Shown: positions 1 through 10,797 of the stretch, one piece after another
Numbering within the stretch: the first letter of the stretch is position 1
How the letters are laid out: each line of letters starts with the position of its first letter
The notes under the pieces: model-generated
Seen by the model: only the letters and a program-made list of their open reading frames with translations
Told to the model about the DNA's origin: nothing
The model's database searches: none
Program-made: the position numbers and the translations under genes
Source: Acinetobacter haemolyticus CIP 64.3 = MTCC 9819
Lineage (GTDB): Bacteria; Pseudomonadota; Gammaproteobacteria; Pseudomonadales; Moraxellaceae
Reading direction: 5' to 3'
DNA length: 64,000 bases
Assembly: GCF_000369065.1 (NCBI RefSeq)
Contig: NZ_KB849800.1
Span: 303,973 to 367,972, forward strand

Positions 1-362
1 CACCCTTTACGATCGATACGATAGGTTACCAAGAGATAGGTGACATTCCTCGTTTTACAAGATTAAGTATTTTTAGGGTTTACGAGGTTTATGACTCTTT
101 GGGATATTATGCTCCACGTATTGTTGCTAAATTAGAGCAAGGAGAATTCCGTAATATTTTAGCCATTATCCCTTCATGGCGAGAACATGTTGTTAATCCA
201 GTTACGGGTAGATCGGCCACAATGGATGGAACTAGTGCTATTATGACTAAATCATTATGGTTTACAGGGTTTGATACTATTGATATTCCAAGAAAGGTGT
301 TTAGTAGATCAGATGTAAATAAAATTAAGTTTAATCCTGAATATCTAAAAAAGTGTGATTGA
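1..362 (+). CDS. Small lipoprotein paralogue, copy 1 (5' end outside window)
   Basis: This is the C-terminal part of a protein nearly identical to the complete gene directly downstream. The frame is open from base 3, so the ATG at 99 is internal and not the real start. From base 1 it aligns with position 639 onward of the second copy, with only scattered substitutions until the last codons. There a small indel in the poly-A run changes the ending from EYLKNVIE to EYLKKCD and brings the stop forward. The function is unknown. Tandem duplication of a small secreted lipoprotein is the simplest reading. Confidence 0.7.
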   Translation, partial: PFTIDTIGYQEIGDIPRFTRLSIFRVYEVYDSLGYYAPRIVAKLEQGEFRNILAIIPSWREHVVNPVTGRSATMDGTSAIMTKSLWFTGFDTIDIPRKVFSRSDVNKIKFNPEYLKKCD

Positions 363-437
363 GTGAAAATCCAAGTTTTTAAAGTTGGTTATCAATTCTG
401 AATGGAATTAAATTCTCCTGAGTGTAATGAGTAATAC

Positions 438-1004
438 ATGAATATTAAAAACTTGATAAGATGTTTTGGGCTTTTATTAGCTCTTTCAACTCTTACCGCT
501 TGTGCTACACCTAGAATCTTATCGCATGATATAGATGGATTATGCCTGATTACACAACAAGATATGGTATTGTCTAGAAAAAAATTTAAAGATTACGGTA
601 CAACGAATTATAGCTTACGAACAACCAAAAATTGGCATCCACCCTTTACGATCGATACGATAGGTTACCAAGAGATAGGTGACATTCCTCGTTTTACAAG
701 ATTAAGTATTTTTAGGGTTTACGAGGTTTATGACCCCGTGGGATATTATGCTCCACGTATTGTTGCTAAGTTAGAGCAAGGGGAATTTCGTAATACTTTA
801 GCCATTATCCCCTCATGGCGAGAACATGTTGTTGATCCTGTTACGGGTAGATCTGTCATAATGGATGGAAGTAGTGTTAACGTGACTAAATCATTATGGT
901 TTACAGGGTTTGATAGGGTTGATGTTCCTGGAAAAAGGCTCAGAAGGTCGGATGTAAATAAAATTAAGTTTAATCCTGAATATCTAAAAAATGTAATTGA
1001 ATAA
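438..1004 (+). CDS. Hypothetical lipoprotein, copy 2
   Basis: This 188-residue protein begins with a basic n-region (MNIKNLIR), a hydrophobic stretch and a lipobox LTAC near residues 19-22, so it should be lipidated at Cys22 and carried to the periplasmic face of a membrane. I do not recognise the mature domain. It is rich in aromatic and basic residues and contains a segment around IIPSWREHV that is also present in copy 1. It lies 75 bases after copy 1 on the same strand, which supports tandem duplication. A strong hairpin terminator follows. No function can be assigned from sequence alone. Confidence 0.75.
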   Translation: MNIKNLIRCFGLLLALSTLTACATPRILSHDIDGLCLITQQDMVLSRKKFKDYGTTNYSLRTTKNWHPPFTIDTIGYQEIGDIPRFTRLSIFRVYEVYDPVGYYAPRIVAKLEQGEFRNTLAIIPSWREHVVDPVTGRSVIMDGSSVNVTKSLWFTGFDRVDVPGKRLRRSDVNKIKFNPEYLKNVIE

Positions 1005-1079
1005 ACTCAATGTTTTAAGTTTTTGATGGTTTGAATAATTATATGAATGGTGGGCTTAAACACTAAAGTAATTTAAACA

Positions 1080-1105
1080 AAAAAGGTCGCCGAAGCGACC
1101 TTTTT
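1080..1105. terminator. Bidirectional terminator between lipoprotein gene and pckG
   Basis: A perfect 11-bp stem (AAAAAGGTCGC paired with GCGACCTTTTT) encloses a CGAA tetraloop and is flanked by A and T runs. It can end both the + strand lipoprotein gene and the - strand pckG gene, which converge here. Confidence 0.9.
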
Positions 1106-1119
1106 ATATCATTTAATTA

Positions 1120-2949
1120 TTAAGCAGATTTAACCGCATTTAATAACTCATTTTGACGATCTTTAAGTGCTTGAGGTAAACGATCACCGAGTTTAGTAAA
1201 TAACTCAGTGTGGCTTTCAAGCTCTTTGATCCATTGGTCTTTGTCTTGTGCTGTAACAGTTTCGAATTGCTCTTTAGAGAAGTCGATACCTGTCCAGTTC
1301 AATTGTTCGTAAGTTGGAACAAGGCCGATTGGAGTTTCAGTCGCTTCAGCACGACCTTCACAACGATCAATGATCCACTCAAGAACACGCATGTTTTGAC
1401 CGAAACCAGGCCATACAAAGTTACCTTCAGCATCACGACGGAACCAGTTTACATTGAAGATTTTTGGTAATTTATTACCAGCAGCTTCTGCTTTAGCGCC
1501 AACTTCTTGACCAAGTTGTAACCAGTGACCGAAGTAATCAGCCATGTTATAACCTGCGAAAGGAAGCATCGCAAAAGGATCACGACGAACGATACCTTGT
1601 TGACCAACAGCAGCAGCAGTTGTCTCAGAGCCCATAGTTGCAGCTTTATAAACGCCATCAACCCAGTCAAAAGCTTCAGAAACTAAAGGCACTGTATCTG
1701 CACGGCGACCACCGAAGATAAATGCAGAGATCGGCACACCTGCTGGATTTTCCCAGTCAGCGTCGATAGAAGGGCATTGACCTGCTGAAACTGTGAAACG
1801 CGCATTTGGATGAGCAGCTTTGTCTTCACCAGTATGCGGTTGACCTTTCCAGTTGGTAAGGTTCGCTGGAACTTCTTTAGAAAGACCTTCCCACCATACC
1901 TCGCCGTTATCAGTTACAGCAACGTTGGTATAGATCACATCTTTGTGAAGTGTTGCCATACAGTTCGGATTAGTCTTGGTATTTGTACCAGGCGCAACAC
2001 CGAAGAAACCAGCTTCTGGGTTGATTGCATATAAACGACCATCTTCACCTGGTTTGATCCAAGCAATATCGTCACCTACAGTTTCAATCTTCCAACCTTC
2101 GTAACCTGCTGGTGGAATCAACATTGCAAAGTTGGTTTTACCACATGCAGAAGGGAATGCCGCTGCGATATAGTGTTTTTCACCTTGTGGGTTTGTTACA
2201 CCCAAAATCAGCATGTGCTCAGCTAACCAGCCTTGTTCACGACCCATTGCAGATGCAATACGTAAAGCTAAGCATTTTTTACCAAGTAAAGCGTTACCAC
2301 CATAACCAGAACCGTAAGACCAGATTTCACGAGTTTCTGGGTAATGCACGATATATTTTTCGCTGTTGCAAGGCCAAGCAACATCTTTTTGACCGTCTTT
2401 TAACGGCGCTGCAACTGTATGTACGCAAGGAATGAATTCGCCATCAGTGCCTAGAACGTCATAAACTGCTTTGCCCATACGTGCCATTTTGGTCATGCTA
2501 ACCGCAACATATGGAGAATCAGTTAATTCGATACCGATGTGCGCGATATGGCTACCTAAAGGACCCATTGAGAATGGAACCACGTACATGGTACGGCCTT
2601 CCATTGCGCCATCAAATAAGCCATTTAATTTTGCACGCATTTCAGCAGGTTCAACCCAGTTATTGGTTGCACCAGCATCTTCTTGGTTTTGTGAACAGAT
2701 ATAAGTACGGTCTTCAACACGAGCAACGTCAGAAGGATCAGAATTTGCAAGATAAGAACCAGGATGTTTTTCTTGGTTAAGTTTTTGCATGGTGCCGTTA
2801 GCGATCATCAAGTCGATAAGACGTTGATATTCTTCTTCGCTTCCGTCACACCATTCGATTTTTGCTGGTTTGGTTAATTTTGCAATTTCTTCCACCCATG
2901 CAATTAGCTTAGGGTGACGAACGAATTCTGGTGCGTTCACTTGGGTCAT
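1120..2949 (-). CDS. pckG: Phosphoenolpyruvate carboxykinase (GTP)
   Basis: The enzyme converts oxaloacetate and GTP to phosphoenolpyruvate and CO2 in the cytosol, the entry step of gluconeogenesis from TCA intermediates. At 609 residues it has the usual length of the GTP-dependent class. Visible signatures are the P-loop [12 protein letters not shown] around residues 265-276, including the active-site loop Cys269, the metal and substrate segment GDDIAW near 292-297, and [10 protein letters not shown] further on. The start has an AAGG ribosome site seven bases upstream. It is transcribed alone and diverges from the lipid kinase gene across a 396-base AT-rich gap. Acinetobacter lives mainly on organic acids, so a gluconeogenic PEPCK is expected. 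Confidence 0.97.
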   Translation of the reverse strand: MTQVNAPEFVRHPKLIAWVEEIAKLTKPAKIEWCDGSEEEYQRLIDLMIANGTMQKLNQEKHPGSYLANSDPSDVARVEDRTYICSQNQEDAGATNNWVEPAEMRAKLNGLFDGAMEGRTMYVVPFSMGPLGSHIAHIGIELTDSPYVAVSMTKMARMGKAVYDVLGTDGEFIPCVHTVAAPLKDGQKDVAWPCNSEKYIVHYPETREIWSYGSGYGGNALLGKKCLALRIASAMGREQGWLAEHMLILGVTNPQGEKHYIAAAFPSACGKTNFAMLIPPAGYEGWKIETVGDDIAWIKPGEDGRLYAINPEAGFFGVAPGTNTKTNPNCMATLHKDVIYTNVAVTDNGEVWWEGLSKEVPANLTNWKGQPHTGEDKAAHPNARFTVSAGQCPSIDADWENPAGVPISAFIFGGRRADTVPLVSEAFDWVDGVYKAATMGSETTAAAVGQQGIVRRDPFAMLPFAGYNMADYFGHWLQLGQEVGAKAEAAGNKLPKIFNVNWFRRDAEGNFVWPGFGQNMRVLEWIIDRCEGRAEATETPIGLVPTYEQLNWTGIDFSKEQFETVTAQDKDQWIKELESHTELFTKLGDRLPQALKDRQNELLNAVKSA

Positions 2950-3085
2950 GGTGATGCCTTTTTAAAGTGTGTACGACGTACAAATTCTATCTACTGGGTG
3001 ACAGTAAAATAGATGAAGTAAAAAAAGTGGCTGTATTAAAGCATAAAATCCAAAAAAAAATAAGTGCAATGAATGTTGTAGTGTA

Positions 3086-3113
3086 TTGACTCTAAACGAG
3101 TTGTTTGTATCTA
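3086..3113 (+). promoter_or_regulatory. Possible sigma-70 promoter upstream of the lipid kinase gene
   Basis: TTGACT and TATCTA are separated by 16 bases and point toward the lipid kinase gene about 230 bases away. The boxes are good, but the long leader makes the assignment tentative. Confidence 0.35.
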
Positions 3114-3250
3114 AGTATTTGTTTTTATTGGCTGTGATATTTTTATTTATCTTTATTTGAATTTTTTATATGTGTTATTTTTATCAAAAATTATATTAAT
3201 AAACAATAGGTTGTGTTATTCGTAATACTTGAGAATTATTATTGATTAAA

Positions 3251-3267
3251 TGAATGATGTTCATTCA
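3251..3267. promoter_or_regulatory. Perfect 17-bp inverted repeat, operator-like
   Basis: TGAATGA and TCATTCA are perfect inverted half sites around a TGT centre. The size and symmetry resemble operators of TetR-type dimeric repressors. No regulator gene is adjacent, so the cognate protein is unknown. Confidence 0.4.
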
Positions 3268-3345
3268 AAAATTACATAAACAAGCTTTTATTTGTTGATT
3301 TAGTAAACAAAAATAGGGCTATTAATCGCCCTAAGTTTGATCTCC

Positions 3346-4284
3346 ATGAGCTTAAAATTACGACCTCTTTCGATCATTTATAATCAGAAGTCAGGATTCC
3401 ACGCTGCACAACAAAGTGAAGAGTACGAACAACTGCTGACTTATTGGACGCAACATGGTTTTGAAATTCAAGTGTTTGAGTTAAGTCAACACGCCAGTTT
3501 TGATGACATGATGTCGGAGATTTTAGTGAGACATCAACAAACTGATTTTCGCGGTGTAGTGGTCGCAGCAGGTGGTGATGGAACATTGAATGCTGTTGCT
3601 CAGCGATTAATGCATACGGATATTCCGATGGGTATTATGCCACTAGGGACATTTAATTATGTTGCTCGTGCTTTGCATATCCCGATTGATGTCGTTCAAG
3701 CGGCGGAAGTCATTGCAACTGGGAAGGTACATGAAGTACATGTTGCCAAAATCAATGATCATATTTATTTAAATAATGCGAGTTTGGGGTTATATCCTTT
3801 ATTTATTAAAAAACGTGAATTATATAATCAACGTTTAGGTCGTATTCCTTTACATGCCTACACATCAGGATTGGATGTGCTCCTGCGTGAGCACAAGTCA
3901 CTCAAGCTTTCAGTTACTGTAGATGGTCAGAAATATCCAGTGACTACACCACTAATTTTCTTCGGTAATAATCAGCTTCAGCTCAGTGATATGAAATTAA
4001 GAATTGCTGAGTGCGCAGCAAATGGAAAACTTGCTGGTGTTGTTGTTGCGAAAAGCGACCGTCTCAGTTTATTAAAAATGTTATGGAAATTGATTCAAGG
4101 TAAAATTGATCAGGCTTCTGACGTCTATTCATTTTGTGCTGAGAAAATCGAGGTGGGGTGTAAAAAAATGCAGTTAACGGTTGCCATCGATGGGGAACTG
4201 GTAGAAATGCAAAGCCCCTTAAAATTCTCAGTAGAAAAGTCCGCATTGAAAGTGATGGTTCCAAATGTTACTACATCTATCTGA
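3346..4284 (+). CDS. Diacylglycerol/lipid kinase family protein (DagK/YegS-like)
   Basis: This 312-residue protein has the catalytic-domain signature GGDGTLN at residues 76-82 and the following MPLGTFNYVARAL segment, both typical of the DAGK/YegS/sphingosine kinase fold that phosphorylates lipids with ATP at the membrane surface. The actual lipid substrate cannot be read from sequence. An upstream TTG at 3337 is in frame, but the ATG at 3346 gives the family-like N-terminus. Its 3' end overlaps the next gene by 20 bases, so the two are almost certainly translated from one mRNA. Paired with a phosphoesterase, it may belong to phospholipid turnover. Confidence 0.85.
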   Translation: MSLKLRPLSIIYNQKSGFHAAQQSEEYEQLLTYWTQHGFEIQVFELSQHASFDDMMSEILVRHQQTDFRGVVVAAGGDGTLNAVAQRLMHTDIPMGIMPLGTFNYVARALHIPIDVVQAAEVIATGKVHEVHVAKINDHIYLNNASLGLYPLFIKKRELYNQRLGRIPLHAYTSGLDVLLREHKSLKLSVTVDGQKYPVTTPLIFFGNNQLQLSDMKLRIAECAANGKLAGVVVAKSDRLSLLKMLWKLIQGKIDQASDVYSFCAEKIEVGCKKMQLTVAIDGELVEMQSPLKFSVEKSALKVMVPNVTTSI

Positions 4285-5017
4285 TCTGCATTTTGGAACA
4301 GAGCGAGAGGTGTGTATTGAGGCAATTCACCAATTTTGTCAGCAATATCGCCCTGAAGTGGTGGTGGTAAGTGGTGATTTAACCCAGCGAGCACGTTATC
4401 AACAGTTTTATGCATGTGTGCAGTTTTTAAATTCGCTATCTATTCCTTATTTGGTGGTACCTGGGAATCATGATATTCCGCTATACCACGTCTGGAATCG
4501 TTTTTTTTCTCCATTTTTACGTTATCAAATGTTTTTTGGCAGTTTGGAGACGACTTTAGAGACAGAGCACTTCTATATTGTTGGAATGAATAGTATTCGT
4601 AGGCGATATCATACGCGAGGACACATTTCGGTTGACCAGATCAATGAAACCTATGAAAAGTTAAAAAATGCACCATCAGGCAAGATTAAGTTAGGGGTTT
4701 TTCATCAACCTTTTTATACTTTTCCAGATGATCATGGTGGTAAGGATTGTCCTGTTTTAGGGAAAATTGCATTACAGAAATGGGGTGAAACTGGATTATT
4801 TGGTTTGTTGCATGGGCATTTACACAAAGTTGCAGTGCATGATCTAAATCAAATTTTCGATTTAGGATTTGATCATCCGATTCTCGATATTCATGCAGGT
4901 ACAGCGATATCCAATCGTGTACGTTTTGGATTGCCGAATAGTTTTAATGTGATTTTGAGCAATGGTGTGATTGAGCATTATTATTTTAATGAAGATAAAA
5001 AACAGTTTGAAAAGTAG
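4265..5017 (+). CDS. Calcineurin-like metallophosphoesterase
   Basis: This 250-residue cytosolic enzyme shows the ordered metal-binding motifs of the family: LSDLHFG (Asp7, His9), GDLT (Asp38), PGNHD (Asn68, His69, Asp70), an FHQPF segment and GHLH near the C-terminus. Such enzymes hydrolyse phosphomonoesters or diesters, including cyclic nucleotides and lipid head groups, with two metal ions. The substrate here is unknown. The gene starts inside the end of the lipid kinase gene (20-base overlap), suggesting coupled translation and a shared pathway. A gap of about 190 bases follows, before the groES promoter. Confidence 0.9.
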   Translation: MLLHLSDLHFGTEREVCIEAIHQFCQQYRPEVVVVSGDLTQRARYQQFYACVQFLNSLSIPYLVVPGNHDIPLYHVWNRFFSPFLRYQMFFGSLETTLETEHFYIVGMNSIRRRYHTRGHISVDQINETYEKLKNAPSGKIKLGVFHQPFYTFPDDHGGKDCPVLGKIALQKWGETGLFGLLHGHLHKVAVHDLNQIFDLGFDHPILDIHAGTAISNRVRFGLPNSFNVILSNGVIEHYYFNEDKKQFEK

Positions 5018-5097
5018 CGTAAATAGACTGAATTTAAGATTCGTGTTCGTGATGTTTGAAAAAAGAACAAAAAGTCGAATTTTTTTTTAATTTTCCC

Positions 5098-5125
5098 CTT
5101 GAAGCCTTTTTTTTTAACCCCACAA
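5098..5125 (+). promoter_or_regulatory. Sigma-32 (heat shock) type promoter of groESL
   Basis: CTTGAA at 5098-5103 and CCCCACAA at 5118-5125 are separated by 14 bases, close to the E. coli sigma-32 consensus (CTTGAA, 13-15 bases, CCCCATNT). It lies about 85 bases before groES. I found no CIRCE inverted repeat, so control by RpoH rather than HrcA is inferred. Confidence 0.85.
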
Positions 5126-5208
5126 AAGTGGCATATCAAAATTTTGTTGATTGCTACTGGAGTAGCAATGCAAATTAATCAAAAAGACTAAGTCTGATGG
5201 AGTTAAAT

Positions 5209-5499
5209 ATGAGCAACATTCGTCCATTACATGATCGCGTAGTGATTCGTCGCGTAGAAGAAGAAACCAAAACGGCTGGTGGTATTTTACTTCCAGGCTC
5301 TGCTGCTGAAAAACCATCTCAAGGTGAGGTGATTGCAGTAGGTAATGGTCAGATCACTGACAATGGCGTTCGTGCTTTAGACGTTAAAGTTGGAGACAAG
5401 GTATTGTTCGGTACTTATGCAGGGACAACTGTGAAAGTAAGTGGTGAAGAACTTTTAATCATGAAAGAGTCGGATATCTTAGCTGTGCTTGAAGGCTAA
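5209..5499 (+). CDS. groES: Co-chaperonin GroES
   Basis: This 96-residue co-chaperonin forms the heptameric lid of the GroEL folding chamber in the cytosol. The sequence from [13 protein letters not shown] through the mobile loop ([14 protein letters not shown]) to the final DILAVLEG is typical. An in-frame ATG at 5197 exists, but a GGAG ribosome site at 5199-5202 places the true start at 5209. groEL follows after 57 bases in the same operon, and the sigma-32 type promoter upstream explains heat induction. Confidence 0.98.
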   Translation: MSNIRPLHDRVVIRRVEEETKTAGGILLPGSAAEKPSQGEVIAVGNGQITDNGVRALDVKVGDKVLFGTYAGTTVKVSGEELLIMKESDILAVLEG

Positions 5500-5538
5500 T
5501 CGACCTATAACTCACACATTATCAGATACAGTATTTAA

Positions 5539-7191
<1,653 letters not shown>

Positions 7192-7210
7192 TTACATCTA
7201 CGTCTAGATC

Positions 7211-7240
7211 AAAAAAACCCTGCTTATGCAGGGTTTTTTT
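7211..7240 (+). terminator. groESL terminator
   Basis: A perfect 13-bp stem (seven A, CCCTGC, loop TTAT, GCAGGG, seven T) starts 20 bases after the groEL stop. Confidence 0.95.
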
Positions 7241-7342
7241 ACGTTTGTTGAATAGTAAAAGTGAAAAAAAAGCGTTATTAATCATTCTATTCATTTTTAT
7301 TAAATTAAAAATCTATTAGAACAGTAATTATTGGAGTCACTT

Positions 7343-8080
7343 ATGTATAAATCATATTGTTTAATATTGAGTTGTACTTTGTTGAGTTTTCAAACTTATG
7401 CTGAAAGTATCAAAGATTCCTTTGCAGGGGAAACCAAAGTATTTTTAAATATTTATGGATTTGCGGCTGATATCGATGGTGTAATTGGTTATCAAGGTTT
7501 GAATTATCAGGTAGATCAACCATTCAAAGATACGCTGGAATCTTTAGATAAGGCAGTTATGGGGCATATTGAAATTAGTAAAGGGAAATGGGGTGCTTTC
7601 TCAGATATTCAATATGTAAAAACTGCCGACAAAAAAGAAGTTCATTCTTTTCCCGTCGCTCTATCAACCAAAGTAAATCTGAGCAATTTGGGAATTTACT
7701 ATCGCGCCTATGAGCAATTTCCTCAAGGCAAAGGTCTGGTGATCGAACCAACTCTAGGGGTGAATTATACTGACCTAGAAGGAACTCTAGAAGCGTTGGG
7801 TAAACATCTTACAGTTGAAAAGCATTGGTCTGAATATTTCGGTGGCGCTCGTGTTCGTTACAATAGCGACTCGCCTTGGAATTTAGCAGCGCAATATACA
7901 TATGGCACAGAACAAACTCAAGTTGCACAGGCCTATTTAGGATATCGTCAAAAAATATTAACGGCTCCCGTGAACTTTAGAGTCGGATATCGTTATGTGT
8001 CACAAGATTATAAAAATAGCAGTTTTAAATGGGATACCGTACAACAAGGGCCAATACTTGGAGTTGGGTTTGGTTTTTAA
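7343..8080 (+). CDS. Outer membrane beta-barrel protein
   Basis: This 245-residue precursor has a signal peptide (MYKSYCLILSCTLLSFQTYA, cleavage before ES). The mature part alternates polar and hydrophobic residues and ends in GVGFGF with a terminal Phe, as in barrel proteins assembled by BAM. Segments such as HIEISKGKWGAFSDIQY and NLAAQYTYG look like membrane strands. The function is not recognised. The start at 7343 has a GGAG site seven bases upstream; a TTG at 7331 is not needed. It converges with dgkA over a shared terminator. Confidence 0.75.
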   Translation: MYKSYCLILSCTLLSFQTYAESIKDSFAGETKVFLNIYGFAADIDGVIGYQGLNYQVDQPFKDTLESLDKAVMGHIEISKGKWGAFSDIQYVKTADKKEVHSFPVALSTKVNLSNLGIYYRAYEQFPQGKGLVIEPTLGVNYTDLEGTLEALGKHLTVEKHWSEYFGGARVRYNSDSPWNLAAQYTYGTEQTQVAQAYLGYRQKILTAPVNFRVGYRYVSQDYKNSSFKWDTVQQGPILGVGFGF

Positions 8081-8097
8081 AAAATAATATAGAAAAT

Positions 8098-8127
8098 AGA
8101 AGAAACAAGCGCTTTGTTGTTTCTTCT
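8098..8127. terminator. Bidirectional terminator
   Basis: AGAAGAAACAA and TTGTTTCTTCT form a perfect 11-bp stem with an 8-base loop, between convergent genes. Confidence 0.8.
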
Positions 8128-8135
8128 TTAAATCA

Positions 8136-8510
8136 TTATTTAAGTAAAATAATCATCCAAGTAAAAAAGATAATAGCTAAAGAAACGAACTGGGCTGCGC
8201 TTCCCATATCTTTTGCATTCTTAGACAATTCATGTTTTTCAAGTGAAATACGGTCAACAACCGCTTCAATGGCTGAATTAAATAATTCGACAATAATTGC
8301 CAACAAACAGACAGCAACCATAAGTGCCTGCTCCAAGGCAGATACATGGATAAAAAAGCTGGCAGGAATCAAAATTAAATTAAGCAAAATAATTTGTCTA
8401 AAAGCAGCTTCATGGTTAAATGCAGCTTTAAAACCAGCAAGCGAATAGCCTGTGGCATTTAGGATGCGTTTGATACCATTTTTGCCTTTATAGGGAGAAT
8501 AAGGCGTCAT
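8136..8510 (-). CDS. dgkA: Diacylglycerol kinase (prokaryotic DgkA type)
   Basis: This small integral inner-membrane enzyme of 124 residues phosphorylates diacylglycerol with ATP to phosphatidic acid, recycling lipid released during envelope synthesis. The key motif ELFNSAIEAVVDR, near the middle, carries the catalytic and metal-binding Glu and Asn residues, and three hydrophobic segments match the family topology. The open frame extends 39 codons further upstream, but the ATG at 8510 (MTPYSPYKGKNG) gives the usual DgkA length and N-terminus. Confidence 0.92.
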   Translation of the reverse strand: MTPYSPYKGKNGIKRILNATGYSLAGFKAAFNHEAAFRQIILLNLILIPASFFIHVSALEQALMVAVCLLAIIVELFNSAIEAVVDRISLEKHELSKNAKDMGSAAQFVSLAIIFFTWMIILLK

Positions 8511-8701
8511 AATTGAACTTACAGAAAATAATATGCTGACATTATAAAAGTAAAAAAACGATCTAGAATTGGCAAGAAGTTGCATGAGCATTTCAAAATC
8601 GTTGTCTTTCGCACCAATTTTACTCAAACATTCAGATTTGATTTGTTAATTTCTTTGATGCTTAGGATAATGAGCCCAGAGAAAATTATGGAATTGACTG
8701 C

Positions 8702-9769
8702 ATGAAAATTATCGCAGATGAAAACTTGGCATTTACCGATTATTTCTTTGCGGAATTTGCAGAAATACAGCATCGAGCAGGACGTACGTTAACGCATGCA
8801 GATGTTCGGGATGCGGACGCTTTATTGGTTCGCTCAGTGACGAAGGTCAATCATGCTTTAATTGATCAAACTAAAATTCAATTTGTGGGTAGTGCCACGA
8901 TTGGAACAGACCATCTAGATATTCAAACTTTAGAAAATCAAAATATCTCATGGAGCAATGCTGCTGGTTGTAATGCTCAGGCTGTTGCAGAATATGTCAT
9001 TACCGCCTTATTGCACTTAGATATTGAATTATTAGAAAAAGATGCCGATTTTACTTTAGGGATTGTTGGTTTAGGTAATGTGGGTAGTCGACTGGCGGTG
9101 ATGGCACAACTGCTGGGGTGGAATGTGATCGGTTACGATCCTTATGTGCAACTTAATGACATTGAAAATGTTTCTTTTGATACGTTGTTAGCGCGTGCAG
9201 ATGCGATTTCAATTCATGTCCCTTTAACTTTAACTGGTGAATATCCAACGCAGCACTTGTTCAATCAAGCGACTTTAGCAGCAATGAAACCCTCAGCCAT
9301 TCTAATCAACAGCGCGCGTGGTCCTGTGATTCAGCAATCGGCATTGATGGCAGATATGATGAAAACCAAACGTCAAGTCGTGCTGGATGTATTTGAGTTT
9401 GAACCTGAGATTCCTCAAGATTTATTAGATCTATTGGCTTTAGCAACGCCTCATATTGCTGGCTATAGTTTAGAAGGGAAGGCACGAGGTACACAGATGA
9501 TTTATGATGCTTTTTGCCAGAAGTTTGGTTATACCGCATCGAAGCGCTTTGAAAGTCAGTTACCAAGCGTTGAACAATATTTTGAACAACACGACTTGAA
9601 AGAAGTATTAAAGCAACGTCTTCCCCAAATTTATAATATTAGCGAAGATGACCGACAATTAAGAGCTTGTGTGAAACATGGTAAAGTTGATCAGCAGGCC
9701 TTTGATTTACTGAGAAAAAATTATCCATTACGCCGTGAATGGGCTGCACATGGTGGACCAAAGGCATGA
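8702..9769 (+). CDS. pdxB: Erythronate-4-phosphate dehydrogenase
   Basis: This enzyme oxidises 4-phosphoerythronate in the DXP-dependent pyridoxal phosphate pathway. At 355 residues it is slightly shorter than the E. coli protein. It shows the D-2-hydroxyacid dehydrogenase layout: a Rossmann motif GLGNVG at 123-128, then NSARGPVIQ, a catalytic Glu region (EFEPEIP) and TPHIAGYS with the catalytic His, followed by a C-terminal PdxB-type extension. The stop overlaps the epmA start by four bases (ATGA), so the two are cotranscribed. Confidence 0.95.
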   Translation: MKIIADENLAFTDYFFAEFAEIQHRAGRTLTHADVRDADALLVRSVTKVNHALIDQTKIQFVGSATIGTDHLDIQTLENQNISWSNAAGCNAQAVAEYVITALLHLDIELLEKDADFTLGIVGLGNVGSRLAVMAQLLGWNVIGYDPYVQLNDIENVSFDTLLARADAISIHVPLTLTGEYPTQHLFNQATLAAMKPSAILINSARGPVIQQSALMADMMKTKRQVVLDVFEFEPEIPQDLLDLLALATPHIAGYSLEGKARGTQMIYDAFCQKFGYTASKRFESQLPSVEQYFEQHDLKEVLKQRLPQIYNISEDDRQLRACVKHGKVDQQAFDLLRKNYPLRREWAAHGGPKA

Positions 9770-10752
9770 GTCAAGATGAAATGAAAAGCTATCAACCGAC
9801 GTGTTCTATCGAAGCTCTAAAAGCGCGTGCCGAGATGTATAAAAAAATTCGCCAGTTTTTTGCAGAACGGAATGTTTTAGAAGTCGAAACACCTATTTTG
9901 TCCCAAGCAGGGGTCACTGATGTACATTTGGCATCGGTACAAGTACAGCGCCATATTCATGGAAAATTAAATACCCAATATTTACAGACTTCTCCTGAAT
10001 TTCCAATGAAGCGTCTGTTGGCAAGTGGAAGTGGGCCAATCTACCAAATCTGTAAAGTATTTCGTGATGATGAACATGGGCGTAAGCACAATAGTGAATT
10101 TACCATGTTGGAGTGGTATAGACCTGCAATGGATTTAACAGCCTTGATGCATGAGACAGCCGATCTGTTAGAAAGCTGTTTGGCACATCGTTTTGGTGAT
10201 ATTCGTCCCATTGTTTTGAGTTATAAGCATGCATTTCAAGACCGCTTAGATATCAATCCATTGCAAGCATCACTCAAGCAGCTCAAAGAAACGGCTCATC
10301 GTGTTGGGCTTAATTTAGATTTGGGTGATGACCGTTTAGCGTACATGGATTTATTATTCTCTCATTTTGTAGAGCCGAGTTTGGGATTTGATAAGCCTGT
10401 ATTTTTGACGGATTTCCCGCCTGAAATGGCTTCACTAGCAAAAGTCAAACAGGATGAAGATGGTGAGTTAGTTGCAGCACGCTTTGAGGTCTATATAGAG
10501 GGCTTAGAGCTGGCAAATGCCTATGATGAATTGTTGGATGCGGATGTGTTAGCTTCACGTTTTGAAGCAGATAATAGGCAACGTGCTGAACAAGGTTTGC
10601 CTGTGATTCCAACTGATCAGTATTTATTGGCAGCACTTCCCAATATGCCTGAATGTTCTGGGATTGCATTAGGTATTGATCGTTTATTGATGGTGGCGAT
10701 GAATCAAATGAATATTGATAAAGTCATCGCCTTTCCAGCAGAGATCGCTTGA
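9766..10752 (+). CDS. epmA: EF-P--(R)-beta-lysine ligase
   Basis: This 328-residue protein is a short class II lysyl-tRNA synthetase-like enzyme (PoxA/GenX) lacking the anticodon-binding domain. It attaches beta-lysine to a conserved lysine of elongation factor P, which helps ribosomes through polyproline stretches. Class II motifs are visible: motif 2 (FRDDEHGRKHNSEFTMLEWY) and motif 3 (GIALGIDRLLM). The start at 9766 overlaps the pdxB stop; an earlier ATG at 9739 lies inside pdxB and is unlikely. A terminator hairpin follows. Confidence 0.95.
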   Translation: MSQDEMKSYQPTCSIEALKARAEMYKKIRQFFAERNVLEVETPILSQAGVTDVHLASVQVQRHIHGKLNTQYLQTSPEFPMKRLLASGSGPIYQICKVFRDDEHGRKHNSEFTMLEWYRPAMDLTALMHETADLLESCLAHRFGDIRPIVLSYKHAFQDRLDINPLQASLKQLKETAHRVGLNLDLGDDRLAYMDLLFSHFVEPSLGFDKPVFLTDFPPEMASLAKVKQDEDGELVAARFEVYIEGLELANAYDELLDADVLASRFEADNRQRAEQGLPVIPTDQYLLAALPNMPECSGIALGIDRLLMVAMNQMNIDKVIAFPAEIA

Positions 10753-10756
10753 ACTT

Positions 10757-10792
10757 AAAAGCGCCTAGATGCACATCATTTAGACGCTTTTA
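10757..10792. terminator. Terminator after epmA, shared with the small lipoprotein gene
   Basis: AAAAGCG and CGCTTTT enclose an imperfect inner stem. It lies between convergent genes. Confidence 0.7.
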
Positions 10793-10797
10793 AATGA

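Larger units (their letters stand above)
2950..3345. other. AT-rich intergenic region between divergent pckG and lipid kinase
   Basis: I see no convincing gene in this 396-base stretch. It holds the leader of pckG, a possible + strand promoter (TTGACT at 3086-3091, 16-base spacer, TATCTA at 3108-3113), a perfect operator-like inverted repeat at 3251-3267, and a small hairpin (AGGGC/GCCCT) about 10 bases before the lipid kinase start. Confidence 0.6.

Noticed and set aside
1449..1670. Open frames antisense or out of frame inside pckG and other long genes
   Set aside because: Shadows of real genes with strong family motifs; low-complexity composition and no ribosome sites.
8029..8448. Open frame of 139 codons spanning the end of the outer membrane protein gene
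   Set aside because: It crosses a terminator and is antisense to dgkA, whose motif is clear.
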